DNA from: Arthrobacter sp. MA-N2
GTDB taxonomy: Bacteria > Actinomycetota > Actinomycetes > Actinomycetales > Micrococcaceae
Direction: 5' to 3'
NCBI RefSeq assembly: GCF_000517125.1
Contig: NZ_KI912155.1
Span: 2,274,696-2,338,695 of the forward strand
Length of the DNA stretch: 64,000 nucleotides
In this document: positions 26,539-34,661 of the stretch, piece by piece
Layout: each line of letters starts with the position of its first letter
How positions within the stretch are numbered: the stretch's first letter is position 1
Position numbers and translations under genes: made by a program
Notes under the pieces: model-generated
Told to the model about the DNA's origin: nothing
The model's input: the letters and a program-made list of their open reading frames with translations, nothing else
Database searches by the model: none

Positions 26539-29216
26539 CCGAGGTGGTTTCGACCGAGCCGCTGGTCGGACGGTTCGGCGTCATGGCCGCCGTCGTGGAC
26601 TGCCTCCTCGATGTCAACGGCCCCGGGGTCCTGCTTTTCGGCGACGCCGGAATCGGAAAGACGGCACTGATTAACGAAGTGGTCCGCGAACTCGGGCAAC
26701 GCGTGCGCCCTTTCAGGGTCTTTGCCGGACCCACCCTGTCCTCTGTTCCCTTTGCGGCTTTGGCACCGCTCCTGACCGGATTGACGCCGGGCCAGATCAG
26801 TGAACCATTGTCAGTCCTCAGGACGGTCGTAGCGGCCTTGAATCCGGCGGGCCAGCCGCATCCGGCGCCCGCAGTCCTGATCGTGGAAGACGCACACCAC
26901 CTCGATGACAGCAGTGTGGCTGTCCTGGCACAGTTGGCGGCTGCGGAAGCCGCCAAGGTCGTGTTCTTGTGCCGCCCGTACCCTGCGCCGCCAGCAGAAG
27001 TTTTCTCGATGTGGTCCGAAGGGCTCGTGGATCGATTCGACCTGCAGCCACTCAACGAACAGGAAGTCAACCAATTGTGCGCCCAGACCTTGGACGCACC
27101 TGTCGTACAAAGCTCCAGCGCTGTTCTCTGCAAGTATTCCGGGGGAAACCCCATGTTCCTCCTGGAACTCATCGGGCATGCCAAGTCGCTCGGCCAGTTG
27201 GTCTGCCGCAACGACTCATGGATGCTTTCGGGAGAACTTCGGGGAACCAGCGTCCGGCTAATGGACCTTGTGCGGAACCAGATCCTCTTGCTCGGAGCCG
27301 AACAGCGGGAGACCTTGGAGACCGTGGCCTTGGCCGAGCCCGTCCCGCTGAGCGTAGTGCAGCAGGCCGGCAGCTCCAACGCCGTCGACGAGCTGCAGGA
27401 GCTGCATTTCATTGACATCGCGTCCGACCCTGCCCGGCATGTCCGGCTCGCCCAGCCGCTGGTGGGGGAAGTGATCCGTCAATTGGTCCCCACTGCCCAC
27501 AGCATGACGATCCGACGGCGCATCGTGGAGCTCATGGAGGCCAAGCCACAGACCATGGACGGCCTCCTGAGGTTCGTCTCCTGGGGATTGGAATCGGGCA
27601 CTGAGGTCCCGGACTCCGACATCCTGGAAGCAGCCCAGCTGGCCAACCGGCTGTTCATCCCGAGCTACGTGGAGAGGGTGGTCGGCGCGATCAAGGATCC
27701 TGCCCTGAGACTTGCCGCCCAAGTGGAGGTAGCGCGGGCCAAGTGGTACCGCGGCGATATCCGGGGATCAGTGTCATCGCTTGCGGGAGTGGTGGATCGG
27801 ACGCGTGATCCCCGGACTATCCGGCAGGCTTCGATGTTGGCGGCCCAACTCGCCGGCCGCCAAGGCCTCGGGCCGAACGCCGTCAAACAAGCCGCCTACG
27901 AATGGGAAGCGGCCCTCGCCAGGCTTGCCGAGTCTTCCCCCGGGATCGACCCCGCCGAGCTGGAACGCGGAAAGCTGGGAAGCAGGCTCCTTTCGCTCCA
28001 AGGCCTGCAAACCGAAGGCCACTACGTCGAAACGGAACGTGAACTCCGCCAGATTTGGAAAGAAACGGACGACGACGAGTCCCGACTCGTGGCGGCCACC
28101 TTGCTTTCCGAGGCGATGGCGGTCACTGGTCGGCCGGTATCTGCCCTCCAGATTCTGATGGGGATCCAGGAGATGGTCGCTTCGAGCGGCGATTGGAGTC
28201 TCCAATACGCGGGCTTTGTGATGCGCACTTACATCCTTGCCCTGCAACAAGCAGGCGAGTTTGCCGTTCTTGAGACATTCCTGAGGAATCATGTCTCACA
28301 GGCGCCGAACTCTCTCATCTATTCGGGCGGGATGCTCCATCTGGCGGCAGGGATGGTGGACTTGCGCAGAGGCGATCTGGGCGTGGCGCTTCCACGGCTT
28401 CGCCAGGCGGTCAGCATGCTGCGTGTCTCGGATATGGGAAACGAGCTGCCCGACGCCGTAGCTGCCGCCGCGTACGCTGCGTCGATCCTGAAACGCCGGG
28501 ACACTGCCATGACGTACTCAAACGAGTACGACGCATTGATCCGGGAAGGTGTGCATCCGTCCCTTCTGGCCCAAGGCCATGCGGCAGTTGCCAGGGCAGA
28601 TCAGAGCGGATCGCAGACAGCGATCGCGAGACTCATGTCGCTTGCGGATTCGGCGGCGGCGAACGGTGCGATCAGTGCGGAGATCGACATCCTCATGTTG
28701 GTGCTGAGACTGGGAGATACGAGTGTGGCGCGCCGGCTGATAGCGGTAGCCGAAGGCAGCGAAGGCCGCACCGCCGAGTTTGCCCTGAGCGTCGGACTGG
28801 CCTTGGTGCACAAGGACGCGGATCGCCTGATCGAGCTCAGTGATTCGGCCGCGAGGGATGGCTTAGAGCTTGCTGCGGCTGATTGTGCCAGCCACGCCCT
28901 CCGGATCTTGGAAAGCAGGGGGGACAAGGCGCGCCAGCTTGAGGGACAGCGGCTTCTCAAACGGCGCACCGCCGCCCTCGACAAGGCGAGCCCGGTTGTT
29001 GACGGGACTTCCCCCGACCTTCATAAGCTGACCAGGCGGGAGCAGGAAATCGCAACGCTCGTGCAATCGGGATCCAGCAACAAGGACATTGCGCTTGGCT
29101 TGGGCCTATCCCTGCGCACCGTTGAAGGCCATCTCTATCGGATGTTTGCCAAGCTTGGCATCAGCCACCGTGAGGACCTCATAAACGGAGTCCAAGGCAC
29201 GCAGGGCCAGGGCTAA
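26535..29216 (+). CDS. LuxR-family LAL/MalT-type regulator 4 (intact ATPase motifs)
   Basis: This 893-residue regulator is the only one of the five with fully canonical nucleotide-binding motifs: Walker A GDAGIGKT (residues 36-43) and Walker B VLIVEDAHHLDD (114-125). The helical middle leads to a C-terminal HTH with LTRREQEIATLVQSGSSNKDIA and LRTVEGHLYRMF. The ATG overlaps the stop of regulator 3. It is the gene closest to the polysaccharide operon, whose promoter starts about 110 bp downstream. I infer that it is the active ATPase member and that the others modulate it. Confidence 0.9.
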   Translation: MTEVVSTEPLVGRFGVMAAVVDCLLDVNGPGVLLFGDAGIGKTALINEVVRELGQRVRPFRVFAGPTLSSVPFAALAPLLTGLTPGQISEPLSVLRTVVAALNPAGQPHPAPAVLIVEDAHHLDDSSVAVLAQLAAAEAAKVVFLCRPYPAPPAEVFSMWSEGLVDRFDLQPLNEQEVNQLCAQTLDAPVVQSSSAVLCKYSGGNPMFLLELIGHAKSLGQLVCRNDSWMLSGELRGTSVRLMDLVRNQILLLGAEQRETLETVALAEPVPLSVVQQAGSSNAVDELQELHFIDIASDPARHVRLAQPLVGEVIRQLVPTAHSMTIRRRIVELMEAKPQTMDGLLRFVSWGLESGTEVPDSDILEAAQLANRLFIPSYVERVVGAIKDPALRLAAQVEVARAKWYRGDIRGSVSSLAGVVDRTRDPRTIRQASMLAAQLAGRQGLGPNAVKQAAYEWEAALARLAESSPGIDPAELERGKLGSRLLSLQGLQTEGHYVETERELRQIWKETDDDESRLVAATLLSEAMAVTGRPVSALQILMGIQEMVASSGDWSLQYAGFVMRTYILALQQAGEFAVLETFLRNHVSQAPNSLIYSGGMLHLAAGMVDLRRGDLGVALPRLRQAVSMLRVSDMGNELPDAVAAAAYAASILKRRDTAMTYSNEYDALIREGVHPSLLAQGHAAVARADQSGSQTAIARLMSLADSAAANGAISAEIDILMLVLRLGDTSVARRLIAVAEGSEGRTAEFALSVGLALVHKDADRLIELSDSAARDGLELAAADCASHALRILESRGDKARQLEGQRLLKRRTAALDKASPVVDGTSPDLHKLTRREQEIATLVQSGSSNKDIALGLGLSLRTVEGHLYRMFAKLGISHREDLINGVQGTQGQG

Positions 29217-29323
29217 CCGCACGCACAACTGACTTCCCACTCCCAGGCGGTGACCGATTCCCGGAAGCCGGCTTCCGCCGTCGTGCGCTGCAAAAGGCAC
29301 GCAAAGGGCGCTAGAGCCAAAAA

Positions 29324-29441
29324 CGAGTACTGAATCGAGTGGTTAAAAGTGCTTGAACGGGTAGTCAACGGTGGCTTGCGGGACAACGCATCCAAAGACG
29401 GGTAGAGCCCACTCGCGCCCGCCGTAGGGGTTGGTTAATAC
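29324..29441 (+). promoter_or_regulatory. Promoter/operator of the UDP-sugar dehydrogenase operon
   Basis: The region contains CGAGTA (29324), CGGGTAG (29358) and the inverted repeat CGGGTAG-AGC-CCACTCG (29399-29415). The block 29394-29424 matches 34565-34595 at 28 of 31 positions. TAATAC at 29436-29441 is a good -10 candidate and puts the inverted repeat centre near -41, the usual position for an activator that contacts RNA polymerase. A LuxR-type HTH dimer is a plausible binder, with one of the adjacent LAL regulators as the obvious candidate. Confidence 0.55.
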
Positions 29442-29491
29442 GCTCTTCTTGATGGCAACCGCCACTCAATTGGGGATAAGTGGGTCTCGAG

Positions 29492-29704
29492 ATGAAACGC
29501 AGGAAGAATTCTTTGCTAAAGGAAAACCAACCGGTAATCCGGCGAGAAATCAGCTCCAATGCGACCGGTCTCCCGCATTCTGCGGGTACCCCCACAAGCG
29601 AGCCGGCGGCGCGCGGACACGCGCCCTCTGAGACCAGGGCACAACCCGTTTCGTCGCCGGCTTTTTTTCACACTGGAGACAACAGGCACCGGGAGGTCGA
29701 CTGA
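29492..29704 (+). CDS. Possible 70-residue leader ORF upstream of the UDP-sugar dehydrogenase
   Basis: The ATG at 29492 lies three bases after GGTCTC. The ORF encodes 70 residues beginning MKRRKNSLLKENQPV and ends two bases before the dehydrogenase ATG. It runs straight through a structured hairpin with a T tract (29602-29668). It has no known domain and no good Shine-Dalgarno. Translation through the hairpin could block terminator formation, so it may be a regulatory leader rather than a functional protein. Confidence 0.4.
   Translation: MKRRKNSLLKENQPVIRREISSNATGLPHSAGTPTSEPAARGHAPSETRAQPVSSPAFFHTGDNRHREVD
29602..29668 (+). terminator. Branched intrinsic terminator (candidate attenuator) before the UDP-sugar dehydrogenase
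   Basis: The outer stem GCCGGCGGCG (29602-29611) pairs with CGTCGCCGGC (29652-29661) with one G-U pair and is followed by seven T. Inside are a CGCG-GACA-CGCG hairpin (29612-29623) and a GCCCT/AGGGC hairpin (29623-29640) whose loop contains TGAGACC. It lies downstream of the candidate promoter and 38 bases before the structural gene, where a terminator would attenuate the operon. Confidence 0.7.
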
Positions 29705-29706
29705 CC

Positions 29707-31089
29707 ATGGCACCGAACACGAAGGTAAAGACCCTCAAGACAGAGCTCAACGGAAGCTCACAGTCCTTGCACGCGCCTGCACCGGCATGGCCGGAGGGCA
29801 CGGCAGCAAGGACCACCACGCAAGACCAGGCATTCAGCTTCGACGTGGCAATCGTGGGCATGGGCTATGTGGGCCTGCCAACCGCCCTGGCAATCAACGC
29901 CTCGGGCCGGCGGGTGCTGGGCCTGGATGTGTCCGACGGCCGGCTCGCGGTGATCCGCGAGCAGCGGGCAGACCTTCTGGACTCCGACAAAGAGCGCCTC
30001 AGCAACGCACTGCTGGACCCTACGTTCATGCTGAGCAGCGATTTGTCGTTGCTTGCCCGTGCGGCGGCAGTGGTTGTTTGCGTTCCCACCCCGGTCGACG
30101 AGTATTTGGTCCCGGACCTCGGTATTCTTCGAGCGGCCTGCGCCTCCGTGGTCGATTTTGCCACCGCCGGCCAACTTCTGATGCTTACCTCTACGACGTA
30201 TGTGGGATCCACCCGGGACCTTCTGGCCTTGCCCCTGGCTGCCAAAGGGCTCATCCCGGGCCGCGACGTTTTCGTCGCATTTTCGCCGGAGCGCATCAAC
30301 CCTGGCGTTGACTCGTTCTCGCACGAAGATGTGCCCCGGGTCGTCGGCGGCGTAACCCCGGCTTGCGGGGAAGCGGCCGAACGCCTTCTGAGCGCGAGCA
30401 CCAAGCTGGTACACGTCGTCCCGTCGGCCGACGTCGCTGAAATGACCAAGCTCGTGGAGAACACCTTCCGGGCCGTCAATATCGCCTTGGCGAACGAGTT
30501 CGCTGATATCTGCCACGAACTCAACATGGAGGTCATGGACGTCATCGATGCGGCTTCCACCAAACCCTACGGATTCATGCCGTTTACCCCTGGGCCCGGA
30601 GTCGGCGGACACTGCATCCCCTGCGACCCCCATTACTTGTTGTGGCAATTGCGGAAGGCCCGCCTCACTGCGCCGGTGATCGAGCAAGCGATGGCCGGGA
30701 TTGCCGGCAGGCCCCACCAAGTGGTGGAAAAGGCCCGGCGGATCCTGTCGGACCGCAACCACGGTGTTTCCGGCGCCCGGGTCATGGTTCTTGGGGTCGC
30801 ATACAAGCCCGACGTCGAAGACCTTCGGGAATCCCCGGCGTTGGAGATCATCGCAGCCTTGATCGCCGACGGGGCCGAAGTGGCATACTCCGATCCTTGG
30901 TGCCAGACGGCGCCCGACGGGCACGGAGGGGAACTCCGCTCGGAGTCGTCGCCGGCTGAGTGGGGTGCAGATCTGGTGATCCTGCACACGAGGCACAGCC
31001 AAATGGACCTTGACTGGCTGGCCGGAGCAGCAGCAGTCCTTGATACGACGTACCGCTTGCCCAAAGCCGACAACGTAACCCGGCTCTAG
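29707..31089 (+). CDS. UDP-glucose/UDP-N-acetyl-hexosamine 6-dehydrogenase
   Basis: This NAD+-dependent enzyme oxidises the C6 of a UDP-sugar to a uronic acid for polysaccharide synthesis. After an unusual N-terminal extension of about 45 residues, the Rossmann motif GMGYVGLPTA appears at residues 51-60. The catalytic Cys is C303 in GGHCIPCDPHY, the form typical of UDP-GlcNAc/UDP-ManNAc dehydrogenases (WbpA/WecC/TviB group). The C-terminal domain contains GVAYKPDVEDLRESPALEI. At 460 residues it is slightly longer than usual because of the extension. It begins the polysaccharide operon and is followed by the epimerase gene after 29 bp. Substrate choice between UDP-Glc and UDP-HexNAc is inferred from the Cys motif only. 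Confidence 0.9.
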   Translation: MAPNTKVKTLKTELNGSSQSLHAPAPAWPEGTAARTTTQDQAFSFDVAIVGMGYVGLPTALAINASGRRVLGLDVSDGRLAVIREQRADLLDSDKERLSNALLDPTFMLSSDLSLLARAAAVVVCVPTPVDEYLVPDLGILRAACASVVDFATAGQLLMLTSTTYVGSTRDLLALPLAAKGLIPGRDVFVAFSPERINPGVDSFSHEDVPRVVGGVTPACGEAAERLLSASTKLVHVVPSADVAEMTKLVENTFRAVNIALANEFADICHELNMEVMDVIDAASTKPYGFMPFTPGPGVGGHCIPCDPHYLLWQLRKARLTAPVIEQAMAGIAGRPHQVVEKARRILSDRNHGVSGARVMVLGVAYKPDVEDLRESPALEIIAALIADGAEVAYSDPWCQTAPDGHGGELRSESSPAEWGADLVILHTRHSQMDLDWLAGAAAVLDTTYRLPKADNVTRL

Positions 31090-31118
31090 ATCCATTAGGT
31101 TTCGAGGAAGCAGGAGTA

Positions 31119-32123
31119 ATGAAAACAGCAATTACCGGCGGTGCCGGATTCATAGGAAGCCACCTTGTTGAGCATCTGCTGGCGGCCGGAGACGAAGTCG
31201 CAGTCCTGGACAACTTGTCGACGGGACGCCTGGAGAATCTCAAAGGCGTCATCGGCCACCGGGAGTTCCACTTCGTCGAGGGCACCATCCTCGACCGGGA
31301 CGCCGTGGACAAGGTGGTGGCCGGTGCCGATAGGGTCTTCCATTTGGCTGCCGCCGTAGGCGTGAACCTGATTGTGGACCACCCGCTGGAGAGCCTACGC
31401 ACGAATATCCATGGCACCGAAGTGGTTCTGGACTCGGTGCTGGAGTCGGGAGCCTCGCTGTTGTTGGCATCCACCAGCGAGATCTATGGCAAAAACGCCT
31501 CGGACAGCCTCTCGGAGGAAGCCGACCGCATCTTGGGATCCGCGCTCAAGTCCAGGTGGACATATGCGGCGGCCAAGGGCATCGATGAAGCATTTGCTCA
31601 CGCGTACTGGCGCCAGTTCGGACTCCCGGTTGCCATTGTGCGGCTCTTCAACACGGTGGGGCCGCGGCAGACAGGCCGCTACGGAATGGTTGTTCCGCGA
31701 CTCGTGCGCCAAGCGCTCCTCGGTGAGCCCCTGACGGTGTACGGCGACGGCAAGCAGACCAGATGCTTCTCCTACGTCGGTGACATCGTTCCGGCCATCA
31801 CCCGCATTTCCGAGGAACCACTCGCCTACGGGAACGCGTACAACCTCGGTGGCAGCTACGAGATATCCATCCTGACGCTCGCCGAACGGATCGTTGAACT
31901 CCTCGGAAGTAACAGCCCCATTTCGCTGGTTCCCTATGAGCAGGCCTACTCGGAAGGGTACGAGGACATGCGGCGGCGCGTTCCGGACAACAGCAAGTCG
32001 TTCGGCCTTGTCGGCTTCGACCCGAAGACCACCCTGGATGAAATCATCCTCAACGTCGCAGCCGACTACAAACCGGTGAAAGTCCTGGATCCCGCGGGTT
32101 GGAAAATCACCATGGCTTCTTGA
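31119..32123 (+). CDS. NAD-dependent nucleotide-sugar epimerase/dehydratase
   Basis: The 334-residue extended short-chain dehydrogenase has GGAGFIGSH (residues 7-15) for NAD binding, the Asp of VLDNLSTG for the ribose, and the catalytic Ser (ASTSEIYG) and Tyr-Lys (TYAAAK, Y149/K153). It resembles UDP-glucose 4-epimerase or UDP-glucuronate decarboxylase relatives. Its position directly after the UDP-sugar dehydrogenase suggests that it acts on the uronic acid sugar made there. An AGGAG-type signal precedes the ATG. The exact reaction cannot be read from the sequence. Confidence 0.88.
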   Translation: MKTAITGGAGFIGSHLVEHLLAAGDEVAVLDNLSTGRLENLKGVIGHREFHFVEGTILDRDAVDKVVAGADRVFHLAAAVGVNLIVDHPLESLRTNIHGTEVVLDSVLESGASLLLASTSEIYGKNASDSLSEEADRILGSALKSRWTYAAAKGIDEAFAHAYWRQFGLPVAIVRLFNTVGPRQTGRYGMVVPRLVRQALLGEPLTVYGDGKQTRCFSYVGDIVPAITRISEEPLAYGNAYNLGGSYEISILTLAERIVELLGSNSPISLVPYEQAYSEGYEDMRRRVPDNSKSFGLVGFDPKTTLDEIILNVAADYKPVKVLDPAGWKITMAS

Positions 32124-32165
32124 TTCCCCCAGGGCTGACGGTGGTAGCTGGTCCAGGAGGAAACA

Positions 32166-32264
32166 GTGGGTGGCCGGTCTCCGGCGATGTGCGGGGATCG
32201 ACCGCCCACGGCCACGTACACTGCGAACAAGCACCTGGTTAAGTCTCAAGGGAGTGAATGGTGA
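32166..32264 (+). CDS. Possible 32-residue leader ORF overlapping the next gene
   Basis: A GTG at 32166 sits five bases after a perfect AGGAGG. The 32-residue ORF (MGGRSPAMCGDRPP and onward) ends with a TGA at 32262-32264 that overlaps the start of the secreted-protein gene. This strong ribosome site with no room for another gene argues that it is translated. It may drive translation of the next gene by coupling. No family is recognised. Confidence 0.45.
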   Translation: MGGRSPAMCGDRPPTATYTANKHLVKSQGSEW

Positions 32265-33049
32265 ATACAGCGACGTCCGCCGTCAAGCGTCGGAAACGCG
32301 TATCTGTTGGTGTCGCATTTTGTCTCGCCCTGCTCACGGCAGCCTGTACGGGGCCCGGGCCGGGGCCTGGACCCACTCCGAGTCAAGGAACCACGGCCGC
32401 AAGGCAATACCCCTGGCACACCGGGATCGTGTCCACGACCTTTTGGGTCGGTGAGATCTTTGATCCCAACGCAGCAGACGGCAGCCAGGTCATGTCCACT
32501 TACGATTCCCAATGGATGCAGAGCTATGGAGGCTGCGACGGCGTTAACACGAATGGCTGCCAAACCGAGGCGCGAACGCAAGCCAAGGGATATGCGCCGA
32601 CCGCCATGACCCCAAAGCAGAACCCGTTCTATCTGGATCTTCCCTTCGACGACGTCAACGATGCCACTGCGTTCGCCGAACGCGCCAGCGTCATCCCCTG
32701 GGCCAACGACCCCGGATTCGCGGGCAACGCCCAAAACCGTTCATTCAGCTACATGAAGAACCAGTGGGTCAGAATCCGCAAGGACGGCCGTGAATGCTAC
32801 GGACAGATCGAAGACGCCGGCCCCGGCCAGTACCACGACAAGGACTACGTCTTCGGCTCCAACGATGCCCGCCCGGTGAACAAGAATTTCAACGGCGCCG
32901 GCATGGATGTCTCGCCCGCGCTCAACGGCTGCCTCGGTTTTTCCGAGCTTGATGGAGAGTCGGACAAGGTCGACTGGCAGTTCGTGGCACGCGACCAGGT
33001 TCCTGCCGGGCCGTGGTTGAACATCGTCACGGTCAGCCAAGTGCAGTAG
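32258..33049 (+). CDS. Secreted lipoprotein-like protein of unknown function, paralogue of the 37837-38907 product
   Basis: The 263-residue product has a basic N-terminus, a hydrophobic helix and a lipobox-like LLTAAC (Cys 30), so it is probably exported and lipidated. A Gly/Pro-rich linker is followed by a domain of about 210 residues with the motifs STTFWVGEIFD, QNPFYLDLPFDDVND, CYGQIEDAGPG, RPVNKNFNGAGMDVSPALNGCLGF and VPAGPWL. The same motifs occur in the same order in the protein encoded at 37837-38907. The pattern CYGQ-EDAGP followed by GAGMDVSPA recalls double-psi beta-barrel proteins (expansin/RlpA type), but this is a weak resemblance. It may bind or remodel cell-wall or capsule glycans. 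Start options are the ATG at 32258 and a GTG at 32261. Confidence 0.75.
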   Translation: MVNTATSAVKRRKRVSVGVAFCLALLTAACTGPGPGPGPTPSQGTTAARQYPWHTGIVSTTFWVGEIFDPNAADGSQVMSTYDSQWMQSYGGCDGVNTNGCQTEARTQAKGYAPTAMTPKQNPFYLDLPFDDVNDATAFAERASVIPWANDPGFAGNAQNRSFSYMKNQWVRIRKDGRECYGQIEDAGPGQYHDKDYVFGSNDARPVNKNFNGAGMDVSPALNGCLGFSELDGESDKVDWQFVARDQVPAGPWLNIVTVSQVQ

Positions 33050-33110
33050 GCCCCCGGTGCCTGGCCAGCCGTATCCGGTGCAAGCAATCCCTCGAAAACT
33101 GGAGGTATCC

Positions 33111-33215
33111 ATGCTGTGGTTCAAGAAGCTGTTTAGGCGCGGCAGCGGCCGGCACCTTGCCCGTCCGGCCGAAGCCAAGAACCGGGATAGAACGGATCGT
33201 CCGGGCCTGGCATGA
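33111..33215 (+). CDS. Possible 34-residue basic peptide
   Basis: The ATG at 33111 has an ideal GGAGG six bases before it. The product begins MLWFKKLFRRGSGRHLARP and is strongly basic with an amphipathic, hydrophobic N-terminus. It lies 61 bp after the secreted-protein gene in the same direction and ends just before the convergent GH18 gene. No family is recognised. The ribosome site is the main support. Confidence 0.4.
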   Translation: MLWFKKLFRRGSGRHLARPAEAKNRDRTDRPGLA

Positions 33216-33234
33216 TCCCGTCCTGGGGGCGGAC

Positions 33235-34410
33235 TCAGGGCAGCTTGCCCTGGAATCCCGCACCCAACAGGTCCGAGAAGCGCTGCGTCCCTTGGTCGAT
33301 GCCGCTGCAAACGTGGCTGGCCGGACCTTCCGGAGCGTTCTGCGGGCACTGCATGTCCCGATTCAACGACCACATGGACACTCGTTCCACGCCGTTGCTG
33401 ACGGCGAACGCGTTCAGCCCGCGTGCTGCATCCAGATCGAACACTTCGCCGGGGAGGTCGTTCAAGCCGATCATGGGGGTCAAGCCCATCTTCCTCCAAA
33501 TCTGCTCGCTGCTGAGGTCCATGCCCGCTCGTTGATAGATGATGCTGAGTTGCTCGTGGGTGGCCTGCGCTGCTGAGGTTCCGGCATCGAGCATGGTCTG
33601 GGAGTCCCTCCGGCTCGAACCGTAGTTCATCGTCATGATGTTGACGCCGGACAACTGGACCCCAGCGGCGAGCATCTGGTCGACGGCGGAGGTTCCGGCG
33701 TCGGTCAATCCTTGAGGGGTGACAGGGAGAGTCAGCCACACGGAGAGGGCTTGTCCTTCCTTGCTGCGTTCCTTCTGGAGGGCCCCGACAGCTGCTGCAC
33801 GGCGCTGCCACGCGGCGCTGTCCAGGAGATTGTCGCCTTCAATATCAAAGTCGATGGTTCCGGGGTTGTAACGCCGCAGTACGGCCCCGTAGGCGGTTTC
33901 CAGATCCGCCGCACTCTGGCAGGAGTTGGCAAGCTCACTGTTCACCGAGCCCCCGAAGGACACTGCGAACGCCCCGCCGTTTGACCGAAGCTTGGCGATC
34001 CGTTCCTCGAGGTTGAGCGAAGTCTTCGCAGCATCAAGGCTGTAAGTACTGCCCCAACTGGGCGTGCAGGGCTGTCCAGCCAATGCCACGACAAACGCCA
34101 ACGTGACATTCCTCGTGCCGTCTCCGGTGGGCGCCTCAAAGGGGTATTGCGGCACCACGGTGACATCAACGTATCCGGAAAACCAAGCTGGCTGGAGCGA
34201 GCCGTTTGCGTCGGTCGTCACCCGCCACACGAGAAGACCTCCGATCCCCGCCACCACCAGGGCGACGGCGATCCACGCCCTGGCGCGGGTTGACAGCGGG
34301 CGGCGTCTGTCGGAGCGATGTCCATCGGCTTCGGCGAACGGGCCACGGACGCCCCGTGCGGTGCCTGCTTCAGCCGCAACCGGGGTGTCATTTCCCTGTT
34401 TCTTGGACAC
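33235..34410 (-). CDS. GH18-family chitinase-like glycoside hydrolase
   Basis: The 391-residue protein has a basic cytoplasmic N-terminus, one hydrophobic helix (AWIAVALVVAGIGGLLVWRV, about residues 46-65) and an extracellular catalytic domain. GH18 hallmarks are present: the SxGG-type FAVSFGGSVN and the catalytic D-x-D-x-E in GTIDFDIEGD. The tail MSLNRD-like SMWSLNRDMQCP fits the last barrel strand of ChiD-type enzymes. It probably cleaves beta-1,4-GlcNAc or a related glycan outside the cell. It is transcribed against the polysaccharide genes on either side, and divergently from the deacetylase-GT2 operon. The start is a GTG at 34410 with a GGAGGAG that is rather too close, so the true start could be slightly downstream. 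Confidence 0.85.
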   Translation of the reverse strand: MSKKQGNDTPVAAEAGTARGVRGPFAEADGHRSDRRRPLSTRARAWIAVALVVAGIGGLLVWRVTTDANGSLQPAWFSGYVDVTVVPQYPFEAPTGDGTRNVTLAFVVALAGQPCTPSWGSTYSLDAAKTSLNLEERIAKLRSNGGAFAVSFGGSVNSELANSCQSAADLETAYGAVLRRYNPGTIDFDIEGDNLLDSAAWQRRAAAVGALQKERSKEGQALSVWLTLPVTPQGLTDAGTSAVDQMLAAGVQLSGVNIMTMNYGSSRRDSQTMLDAGTSAAQATHEQLSIIYQRAGMDLSSEQIWRKMGLTPMIGLNDLPGEVFDLDAARGLNAFAVSNGVERVSMWSLNRDMQCPQNAPEGPASHVCSGIDQGTQRFSDLLGAGFQGKLP

Positions 34411-34527
34411 GCTCCTCCGCCATCCCTAGACTCCGAATGTCCTAATGCACCATTTCACCACGAACAGACTTGATTCGCGCTGACTGCGCCCCGGGGCCGT
34501 ATTCCGCTTGCGTTGGTGCGTAGCGTA

Positions 34528-34611
34528 CGAGTAGTGGCGCGGTCCTGGGGGCCAATGTTGCGCGAAAGACGGGTAGAGCCTACTCGTGTCCGCCGAGGCT
34601 TGACTTCATAC
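34528..34611 (+). promoter_or_regulatory. Promoter/operator of the deacetylase-GT2 operon
   Basis: CGAGTAG (34528) and CGGGTAG (34570) are 42 bp apart. The second forms the inverted repeat CGGGTAG-AGC-CTACTCG (34570-34586). TCATAC (34606-34611) is the -10 candidate, 36 bp from the start of the repeat. The block 34565-34595 is the partner of 29394-29424, so the two polysaccharide operons are probably co-regulated. Confidence 0.55.
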
Positions 34612-34661
34612 GCTGATGAGGTCAGTTGGTTGAGGGCAACGGGGGAAAGACAGGTCTCACA

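Noticed and set aside
29217-29706. A c-di-GMP (GEMM) riboswitch in the polysaccharide leaders.
   Set aside because: The conserved GCAAA/CGCAAAG and tetraloop-receptor elements of GEMM are absent in both leaders, although the genes would suit such control.
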